Source: Actinacidiphila yeochonensis CN732
Lineage (GTDB): Bacteria; Actinomycetota; Actinomycetes; Streptomycetales; Streptomycetaceae
Length of the DNA: 64,000 bases
NCBI RefSeq assembly: GCF_000745345.1
Contig: NZ_JQNR01000002.1
Coordinates: 62,001 to 126,000, forward strand
Direction: 5' to 3'
Part shown: positions 58,936-64,000 of the stretch, one piece after another
Layout of the letters: every line of letters starts with the position of its first letter
Position numbering within the stretch: the stretch's first letter is position 1
The notes under the pieces: generated by a model
What the model was told of the DNA's origin: nothing
Database searches by the model: none
Seen by the model: only the letters and a program-made list of their open reading frames with translations
Position numbers and translations under genes: made by a program

Positions 58936-58968
58936 CGGCTCCCGGCGCCACGACGGCGCCGGGAGCCG
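58936..58968 (+). terminator. Terminator after the 58594 gene
   Basis: 14-bp stem CGGCTCCCGGCGCC / GGCGCCGGGAGCCG with loop ACGAC, 12 bp after the stop codon. Confidence 0.8.
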
Positions 58969-59051
58969 CCCGGACCCCCTCCGCAGGCACACCAGCACAG
59001 CCTGACCGCACAAAACCAGCCCCCGCCGCCCACTCACGAAGGACGCGCCCC

Positions 59052-59528
59052 ATGCCTGCCGGCCGCCCGATCGCCCTCGCCGCCGCTGTTGCCACCGCCC
59101 TCACCCTGCTCACCGCCTGCGGGCACGAGCCCCTCAAGCACGGCACGGTCAAGGACAAGCGGGGCCACTCCGCCTACCGCACTCCCACCTACACCGACAA
59201 GTACCGCAACACGAACTGCCGCACCGTGGTCACGAACGCCCTCACCCTGTCGTCCCTCACCGGACGCACCGGCGGCGGCTTCAGCAAGCCCAAGTCCGCC
59301 CCGCCCGCGAAGAAGGCCGCACCGCCCGCCTCGCCCAAGAAGCAGAAGCACTCCCGCACCACCAAGCAGGTGTGCGACCGCATCCGCGTCAGCCACCGCC
59401 GGACCGGCTGGCACTGGAACCCCGCCCACTGGGAGCTGAAGCTCAAGCAGAGCGGCCGCACCGAGTGGGTCACGGTCAACAAGACCACCTGGGACCGCGC
59501 CCGGATCAACCACAAGATCAAGATCTGA
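59052..59528 (+). CDS. Secreted lipoprotein, unknown
   Basis: 158 residues. Signal peptide with lipobox LLTACG (Cys22), then a basic Lys/Pro-rich linker and a C-terminal domain with CDRIRVSHRRTGWHWNP and WELKLKQSGRTEWVTVNK. Two more Cys (NTNCRT, KQVCDR) may pair. It lies between two terminators, so it is transcribed alone. Surface function unknown. Confidence 0.6.
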   Translation: MPAGRPIALAAAVATALTLLTACGHEPLKHGTVKDKRGHSAYRTPTYTDKYRNTNCRTVVTNALTLSSLTGRTGGGFSKPKSAPPAKKAAPPASPKKQKHSRTTKQVCDRIRVSHRRTGWHWNPAHWELKLKQSGRTEWVTVNKTTWDRARINHKIKI

Positions 59529-59550
59529 CCCTCACGCCCCTCCGTCCTTT

Positions 59551-59581
59551 CGCCCCCGCAGGCCCCGCCTGCGGGGGCGAT
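59551..59581 (+). terminator. Terminator overlapping the edge of a regulatory motif
   Basis: 13-bp stem TCGCCCCCGCAGG / CCTGCGGGGGCGA with loop CCCCG. The last base is also the first base of the motif at 59581. Confidence 0.85.
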
Positions 59582-59596
59582 CTCTATCCACAGGCG
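59581..59596 (+). promoter_or_regulatory. ATCTCTATCCACAGGC motif upstream of the TcpD-like fusion gene
   Basis: Copy of the seven-site motif, 86 bp before the GTG at 59683. Confidence 0.6.
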
Positions 59597-59682
59597 AATC
59601 GCCGCACCGTCGGAGTACCCCGCGGGCAACAGGCCCGCTCCGACTCACGGTCACGGCCGTGCTCGCGGAAGGACCGCCGCCG

Positions 59683-60522
59683 GTGCACCAGCAACTCCAG
59701 TGGATCGTCACCATGACGGGCAGCCTCTTCGTGCTCGTCATGGCGACCCGCGCGTTCTCCATGTGGATCAAGCAGGAATACGGAGCTGCCGCGACGATGC
59801 TCGCCGGCGCCCTCGTCATCTCCGTAGCCGTCTTCTCCCCCGGCTTCGTGACCGGCCTGGCAGACAAGGCACTCGCCACCCTCACCGGCAAGGACACCCC
59901 CGAACCGAAGCCCGCGCCACGTCCCCACCCCGGCCCGACCGGCTCGGACATCCCGTGGACGCCCCTCCTCGCCGGCCTGGGCAGCCTCGCTGTCCTCGCG
60001 CTCCTCGGCGGCCTCGCCATCGCCCTCCGCGCCCAGCACCGCCGCCGAACGGCCGAGCGCCAACGCCGCGCCGACCTGGAAACGCGCCACGACACGGTCC
60101 GCGACGCCTACGCCGACTTCACCACCGACATCCTCGCCGTCCTCGACCGACCCGCCCTCAGTAACATCACCGTCCCCCAGACCGAGCGCCTCATCCTCGC
60201 GCTCGACGCCGCCCGGGACGCACGCAGCACCCCGGACACAACCAACTATCGAGCCTGCGTAATCGAGTTGGAGATCGCCTGGAAAGCCGCGGACCAACAT
60301 GCCCGCAAGGCCGGCACCGCGCACCTGGCCCCCCACGAGCAGCGCGCCATCCAGCAGGCACGCGCCCTCCTCGCCACCGCCCTCGACAACGCCGGCAACA
60401 CCCACGAACGCCACGCCGCCTACCAGAAGGCCATCAAGATCATCAATAACATCATCGAGATCCCCCACGAGGCTGCCACGGCGATCGAGACGGCCACCCG
60501 GTACGCGCTACCGAAGAAGTGA
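59683..60522 (+). CDS. TcpD-like membrane protein fused to a helical cytoplasmic domain
   Basis: 279 residues. The first 70 repeat the TcpD-like protein at 22548: WIVTMTGSLFVLVMATRAF, SMWIKQEYGAAATMLAGAL, and a short hydrophobic end. A Pro/Thr linker and a third membrane segment (about 92-112, LLAGLGSLAVLALLGGLAIAL) follow, then about 165 residues of charged helices (RRADLETRHDTVRDAYADF, HEQRAIQQARALLATALDNA). GGAAGG precedes the GTG. It carries the transfer-type upstream motif, which supports a role in conjugation although it lies 37 kb from the operon. Confidence 0.65.
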   Translation: MHQQLQWIVTMTGSLFVLVMATRAFSMWIKQEYGAAATMLAGALVISVAVFSPGFVTGLADKALATLTGKDTPEPKPAPRPHPGPTGSDIPWTPLLAGLGSLAVLALLGGLAIALRAQHRRRTAERQRRADLETRHDTVRDAYADFTTDILAVLDRPALSNITVPQTERLILALDAARDARSTPDTTNYRACVIELEIAWKAADQHARKAGTAHLAPHEQRAIQQARALLATALDNAGNTHERHAAYQKAIKIINNIIEIPHEAATAIETATRYALPKK

Positions 60523-60712
60523 CCGGACCCAGCCCACTTCGTCCGGTGACCGGTGACCGGAGTGACCCGAGAGCGCAGGCGGGCGTGGAAGAGGTGGCAA
60601 GAGATCCTGAGAGTGAACTCTTCCGGATCGACCTGCGGCGAGTTCCCGACGTTCGCGGAGGTATGACACGCTCCTTGGCCTAACTTGCCGCCGTCTAACG
60701 GGAGATGAACTG

Positions 60713-61144
60713 ATGAACGCCACCCCTGAAGTCGCCGCAGCTGCTCAGGAGCGTTCCGGCGGATGTCTGTGCGGACGGATCCGCTTCACCGTCAGGGGCA
60801 AGGCCGTCTACCCACACACATGCAGTTGTCCGCACTGCCAGAAGCTCGGCGGCGGCCCGATGATGTGGTGGGCCGGCTTCGCCCCCGAGGATGTCAGCTG
60901 GACCAACGGGATCGAGCCGACCTGGTTCGAGACGTTCGAGGGCGAGGCTCAGCGCGGCTTCTGCCCCACCTGCGGAAGCCGTCTTGCGGCGGTCGACAGC
61001 GATATCCCGGAGATTGGCATCGTCGTTCCGGCCCTGGACGACACCACCGGTGACGATCTCGTCCCCGTCAACCAGTCCTTCCGCGACAGCTCCGTGCGCT
61101 GGCTGCCCCAGGTGCCGGACATCCAGGGCAGCTCCGTCGGCTGA
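60713..61144 (+). CDS. GFA (glutathione-dependent formaldehyde-activating) family protein
   Basis: 143 residues. The zinc sites of the GFA/CENP-V family are present: GGCLCGRIRF, CSCPHCQKLGG and GFCPTCGSRL. The fold binds two zinc ions; some members act on formaldehyde adducts, many are of unknown function. Actinobacteria use mycothiol rather than glutathione, so the substrate here is open. ATG with GGGAG upstream. It stands 185 bp before the HisH-like gene and may share its promoter region. Confidence 0.85.
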   Translation: MNATPEVAAAAQERSGGCLCGRIRFTVRGKAVYPHTCSCPHCQKLGGGPMMWWAGFAPEDVSWTNGIEPTWFETFEGEAQRGFCPTCGSRLAAVDSDIPEIGIVVPALDDTTGDDLVPVNQSFRDSSVRWLPQVPDIQGSSVG

Positions 61145-61329
61145 AGCGCAGGAGATCCGGGGTGGCTTGGGGAAGAGGGCAGTTCTTTGCCGTGACCCGC
61201 AGAGCCGGGGCGGAACAAGCGGCATCGGCCAGTGGCCGCCGATAGACTCACAGTGACCCTTGCCGCTATATGACGGCGGCCAGCTACTTCAACCGGGGCG
61301 CCTTCGGCGGCCCTTAGATTGAGGCGTTC

Positions 61330-61974
61330 ATGCAGGACGACCGACCCGTGGTCGGCGTGATCGACTACCGCACCGGAAACAGCCAGAGCGTGGTTCACGC
61401 GCTGAACTTCCTCGGTGTGCCGAACCGTCTGCTCACCTCGCCCGCGCAACTCGATGGCATCGACAGGATCATCCTTCCTGGTGTCGGATCAGCCGGGACG
61501 ACGATGACCTACCTGTCCGAAGCCGGATGGCCCGAGGCGCTTCACGCTCGGGTTATCGAAGGCAGCACCCCTTTCCTGGGCATCTGCGTGGGCCTGCAGG
61601 TCCTCTTCGACACCAGCGAGGAACAGAACGCGACGTGTCTGGGCTGGTTGCCCGGGACCGTACGGGCCTTCAACGGCGCCGACGTGCGGGTGCCGCAGAT
61701 GGGCTGGAACCAGGTACACCGCACCTCGACGCATCCCTTCCTGGCCGGCCTGCCGGAAGCGGGTCACTTCTACTTCGTGAACAGCTACTACGCCGACCCC
61801 TCGGACAGCAGGGATGTCGCGGCCACTACGGAGTACGGCCTGCCGTTCACCTCTGCGGTCGCGCGCGGCAACATCATGGCCACGCAGTTCCACACCGAGA
61901 AGTCCGGCCCGCTGGGGCTGGATCTCCTTGAGCGGTTCGCCAAGACCCCGCAGGAGGAGCTGTGCCCGGCCTGA
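61330..61974 (+). CDS. HisH-like glutamine amidotransferase subunit
   Basis: 214 residues. The class I amidotransferase triad is intact: Cys in GICVGLQVLF, His and Glu in ATQFHTEKSG. The N-terminal VVGVIDYRTGNSQSVVHAL and PGVGSAGTTMTYL match HisH. With HisF it makes imidazole glycerol phosphate and AICAR from PRFAR and ammonia. The HisF-like start lies 13 bases before its stop, so they are coupled. It stands on an accessory element away from his genes, so it may serve a different pathway. Confidence 0.85.
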   Translation: MQDDRPVVGVIDYRTGNSQSVVHALNFLGVPNRLLTSPAQLDGIDRIILPGVGSAGTTMTYLSEAGWPEALHARVIEGSTPFLGICVGLQVLFDTSEEQNATCLGWLPGTVRAFNGADVRVPQMGWNQVHRTSTHPFLAGLPEAGHFYFVNSYYADPSDSRDVAATTEYGLPFTSAVARGNIMATQFHTEKSGPLGLDLLERFAKTPQEELCPA

Positions 61975-62777
61975 ACGCCGCGACCGGGCTGACCACCCGG
62001 CTGATCGCCTGCTTCGACATCATCGACGGTCGGGTCACCAAGGCCCGTCGCTTCGAGGACAACATCGACGTCGGCGACGCCGCCGAGGTTGCTGCGTCGG
62101 TGTACGCGGACGGTATTGACGAGATCATCTTCTACGACATCCTCGCCAGCGCGCAGCGCCGCCAGGCTGACCTGGCCACGATCCGCAAGGTCGCCGAGAC
62201 GGTGTTCGTGCCGCTGACGGTGGGCGGCGGGATCCGGTCGCTGGAGGACATGCACGCGGTGCTGGCCGCCGGCGCGGAGAAGATCAGTCTGGACTCGATG
62301 GCGGTGCGCAATCCCTCGATCATCTCCGAGGGGTCGGCCGAGTTCGGCCGCCAGTGCATCGTGCAGTCCATGCAGGTCAAGCGCGTCCCGGTCACGGCCG
62401 AGATTCCCAGCGGGTACGAGGTGTTCATCGACGGGGCCCGGCAGGCCACCGGCATGGACGCCATCGTGTGGGCGCGCCGGGGCGAGGAGTTGGGGGCGGG
62501 GGAGATCTGCGTCAACTCCATCGACCAGGACGGCACGCACGAGGGCTACGACCTGGAGATCACCCGCCGGATCGCCGAGGCGGTCAACCTGCCGGTGATC
62601 GCCTCCGGCGGCGCTGGTTCAGCCGAGCACGCGGCGGCGGCGTTCACCGAAGCGGGCGTGTCAGCGGCGATCGTCAGTTCGCTGCTGTACTCGCCGCGCA
62701 TGGAGCGCACCGTCCCGGTCGGGGAGATCAAGGCCGAGCTCGCCAAGCGGTACGGGCTCCCGGTCCGCCTGGTCTGA
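61962..62777 (+). CDS. HisF-like cyclase with an altered active site
   Basis: 271 residues from GTG. It is plainly HisF: RLIACFDIIDGRVTKARRF (Asp on the catalytic Asp11 position), VGGGIRSLEDM, GEICVNSIDQDGTHEGYDLE and PVIASGGAGSAEHA. The second catalytic acid, Asp130 in the usual AIDAKR, is replaced: the strand reads IVQSMQVKRV, with Gln. So cyclisation chemistry is probably changed, as in HisF relatives outside histidine synthesis. EVFIDGARQATGMDA contains the usual loop. Followed by a strong terminator. Confidence 0.85.
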   Translation: MPGLNAATGLTTRLIACFDIIDGRVTKARRFEDNIDVGDAAEVAASVYADGIDEIIFYDILASAQRRQADLATIRKVAETVFVPLTVGGGIRSLEDMHAVLAAGAEKISLDSMAVRNPSIISEGSAEFGRQCIVQSMQVKRVPVTAEIPSGYEVFIDGARQATGMDAIVWARRGEELGAGEICVNSIDQDGTHEGYDLEITRRIAEAVNLPVIASGGAGSAEHAAAAFTEAGVSAAIVSSLLYSPRMERTVPVGEIKAELAKRYGLPVRLV

Positions 62778-62800
62778 GCACGCTCCCTCCCGGAAACGAA

Positions 62801-62843
62801 GCCGGGCCCGGCCGCTGAACGCGGTCGGGCCCGGCCTTGTTTT
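62801..62843 (+). terminator. Terminator after the HisH-HisF pair
   Basis: Stem GCCGGGCCCGGCCGC / GCGGTCGGGCCCGGC with loop TGAAC, then TTGTTTT. Lies between convergent operons. Confidence 0.9.
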
Positions 62844-62878
62844 CCGGCGCCGCACGGCCGTCCCGGGCGTACGGCGGG

Positions 62879-63664
62879 TCAGGGGCGGTGTGCGGTGACC
62901 AGGTGGCGGCTGCTGTCGGCGGTGAGGGGGCGGGCGTCGTAGCCGCCGAACTGCTCGTCGACGACGAAGCCGGCGGCGTGCAGCAGTTCGGTCAGTTCGG
63001 CGGGGATGTAGAGGCGGACCGAGCTGTGGCTGGTGTCGGTGGTGCCGTCGTCGTAGGCGGTGGTGGTGTGCCGGTTGAGTCTGCGCGTGGCGGGGTCCCA
63101 GGTGACCTGCTGGGCGGTTTCGGCGCGGTCGCCGCGGACGGTGCGGGTTCCCATGCCGGTGGTGTCGGGGTGCGGGGTGAAGTGGTCCATGGCCATGCGG
63201 CCGCCAGGGCGCAGGACACGGAAGGCTTCACGGAGAACGCCGAGGTCCTCGTCGGTGGTGTCGAGGAAGCCGAAGGAGTTGAACAGGAGCAGGACGGCGT
63301 CGGCGCAGCCGTCGTCCAGAGGAAGGCCGCGGACGTCCGCGTGCAGCAGGTTGATCCGCTCGCCGTCCGCCGCGGCGGTGGCGGCGGCGTGGTCGAGGAG
63401 GTCCTGGGACAGGTCGATGCCGGTGGTGTGGGTGTAGCCGCGGCGGGTCAGCTCGGCCGTGTGCCGGGCGAAGGCGCAGCACAGGTCGAAGATCGTGTGA
63501 TGGGTCTGCAGGGCGAGGCGGGTGGTGAGGAAGGCGACGTCGCGTCGGGTGGTGGCGCCGTCGTGGCTGCCGTAGCGCTCCAGGTAGCCGGTGCCGCGGT
63601 AGTTGCTGATCCACCACGGGTCACCGTCGGGCGTCGGGGCGGGCGCGGGGGCGGGTTGGGTCAT
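62879..63664 (-). CDS. SAM-dependent methyltransferase
   Basis: 261 residues. Class I fold: TIFDLCCAFARHTAELTRRG (motif I), TGIDLSQDLLDHAA (motif II acid), INLLHADVRGLPLDDG, AVLLLFNSFGFL and VLRPGGRMAMDHF. It has a C-terminal beta-rich cap. Its ATG overlaps the stop of the HisA-like gene (ATGA), so both are made together. Substrate unknown; the context suggests methylation of an imidazole or sugar-phosphate-derived metabolite. Confidence 0.78.
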   Translation of the reverse strand: MTQPAPAPAPTPDGDPWWISNYRGTGYLERYGSHDGATTRRDVAFLTTRLALQTHHTIFDLCCAFARHTAELTRRGYTHTTGIDLSQDLLDHAAATAAADGERINLLHADVRGLPLDDGCADAVLLLFNSFGFLDTTDEDLGVLREAFRVLRPGGRMAMDHFTPHPDTTGMGTRTVRGDRAETAQQVTWDPATRRLNRHTTTAYDDGTTDTSHSSVRLYIPAELTELLHAAGFVVDEQFGGYDARPLTADSSRHLVTAHRP

Positions 63665-64000
63665 GTCCGGTTCTCCGTGGGCGGGGTGCGGTGAAGGCGG
63701 CCGTCGGCGTCGGGCAGGCCGCGGGGAGCGGTGAGGTAGGCGCGGCCGACGACGGCGCCCCAGCCGGTATGCCACAGGCGCGTCAGGTCGGCCCACCCGG
63801 ACAGGCCGCCGGCGTACCACAGGGAGGCGTGCGGGTGGCGGCCCGCGAGGCGGTCGAGGACGTGCCAGGGGGGCGGGGTGCGGTGGGTTGCCGCGCGGGC
63901 GTCGGTGATCAGGACGGGCTGGGTGCCGCCGGTGGCGTCGAGGAGGGCGTCCAGGGCGTCGGTGAGCGCCACGCTGGTGGTGCGGGTGAAGCCGTCGGTG
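63661..64000 (-). CDS. HisA/PriA-like TIM-barrel protein, 5' end beyond the window
   Basis: Open to the right edge; 112 residues visible. On the minus strand DGFTRTTSVALTDALDALL, PVLITDARAATHRTPPP and LWYAGGLSGWADLTRL, then GWGAVVGRAYL, match the last barrel strands of HisA (GVxGAIVGKALY). The usual VTDISRDGT after the first of these is replaced, so the substrate pocket has changed. In the histidine pathway HisA feeds HisF; here a HisA-like gene lies beside HisH and HisF on the opposite strand. Overlaps the methyltransferase start (ATGA). Confidence 0.65.
   Translation of the reverse strand, partial: TDGFTRTTSVALTDALDALLDATGGTQPVLITDARAATHRTPPPWHVLDRLAGRHPHASLWYAGGLSGWADLTRLWHTGWGAVVGRAYLTAPRGLPDADGRLHRTPPTENRT

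Noticed and set aside
17321..59596. Interpreting the TCCACAG motifs as a chromosomal-type DnaA origin cluster
   Set aside because: The copies are spread over 42 kb, each in the same orientation before a gene, not clustered in one region.
1..64000. tRNA, rRNA, relaxase or tyrosine/serine integrase genes
   Set aside because: Looked for cloverleaf-like hairpins, HUH or TIM-type relaxase motifs and recombinase R...HxxR...Y signatures; none could be supported.

Overview
The window is high-GC actinobacterial DNA, almost certainly from a Streptomyces or close relative. Supporting signs are the very strong G/C third-position bias, frequent GTG and TTG starts, ATGA/GTGA overlaps, a LAHTG cell-wall sorting signal of the sortase E type, and a DUF2637 plasmid protein. 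It reads as part of a large conjugative plasmid or integrative element: it holds a ParA-type partition locus, a primase-polymerase/helicase replication operon, a complete set of Tcp-type conjugation genes and many small unknown genes. There are no tRNA, rRNA or chromosomal housekeeping operons. No relaxase and no integrase were recognised.

Layout. 0-5.5 kb: tail of a polymorphic toxin (Tox-PL type), then a minus-strand pair made of a Spo11/TopoVIA-like 5Y-CAP+TOPRIM protein and a ~1240-residue protein ending in a PD-(D/E)XK nuclease motif. 5.5-9.1 kb: partition region with ParA, a DNA-binding partner, and three copies of a 70-bp element whose four GGACAC units are spaced 12, 12 and 8 bp. 9.4-17.2 kb: a small regulator, then the replication operon (frameshifted zinc-binding protein, prim-pol, P-loop helicase), a mirrored TGACGC/GCGTCA array that is a candidate origin, and an 831-bp element with 87-bp inverted ends and a 5-bp target duplication. 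17.3-32.1 kb: transfer region with DUF2637 protein, FtsK-like translocase, TcpC-, TcpD- and TcpE-like proteins, two P-loop proteins lacking the Walker lysine, a VirB4-like ATPase, a VirB6-like membrane protein, a VirB8/NTF2-like protein (frameshifted) and a peptidoglycan hydrolase.

32.1-42.5 kb: accessory metabolism and surface genes: MFS exporter plus EgtD-like histidine methyltransferase, a LAHTG wall-anchored Pro/Thr/Asp-repeat protein, a secreted SH3-like protein, a TrpA-like TIM barrel, a secreted HNH nuclease, an IclR-like regulator, an HTH protein, and a second MFS exporter behind an 18-codon Arg-rich leader ORF and attenuator-like hairpin. 42.5-58.3 kb: mostly minus-strand genes typical of plasmids and phages (exoribonuclease, PAPS-reductase-like protein, RecA/Sak4-like ATPase, TerF-like vWA protein, DUF6884 protein, GntR and HTH regulators, several small zinc-ribbon proteins). 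58.5-64 kb: small plus-strand genes, a TcpD-like fusion protein, a GFA-family protein, a HisH-HisF pair and, convergent to it, a methyltransferase coupled to a HisA-like gene that runs off the right edge.

Two regulatory motifs tie the map together. A DnaA-box-like motif, ACTCTGTCCACAGGC, lies in the same orientation upstream of seven genes or operons, including the transfer genes, the wall-anchored protein, the vWA gene and the TcpD-like fusion. A second motif, an inverted repeat TGACACATAAAA...TTTTATGTGTCA enclosing a TTGACT/TATACT-like promoter, precedes six genes between 47.8 and 58.6 kb. Four genes are each broken by a one-base change in a G or C run; this may be assembly error rather than decay, so these genes should not be called dead without rechecking.
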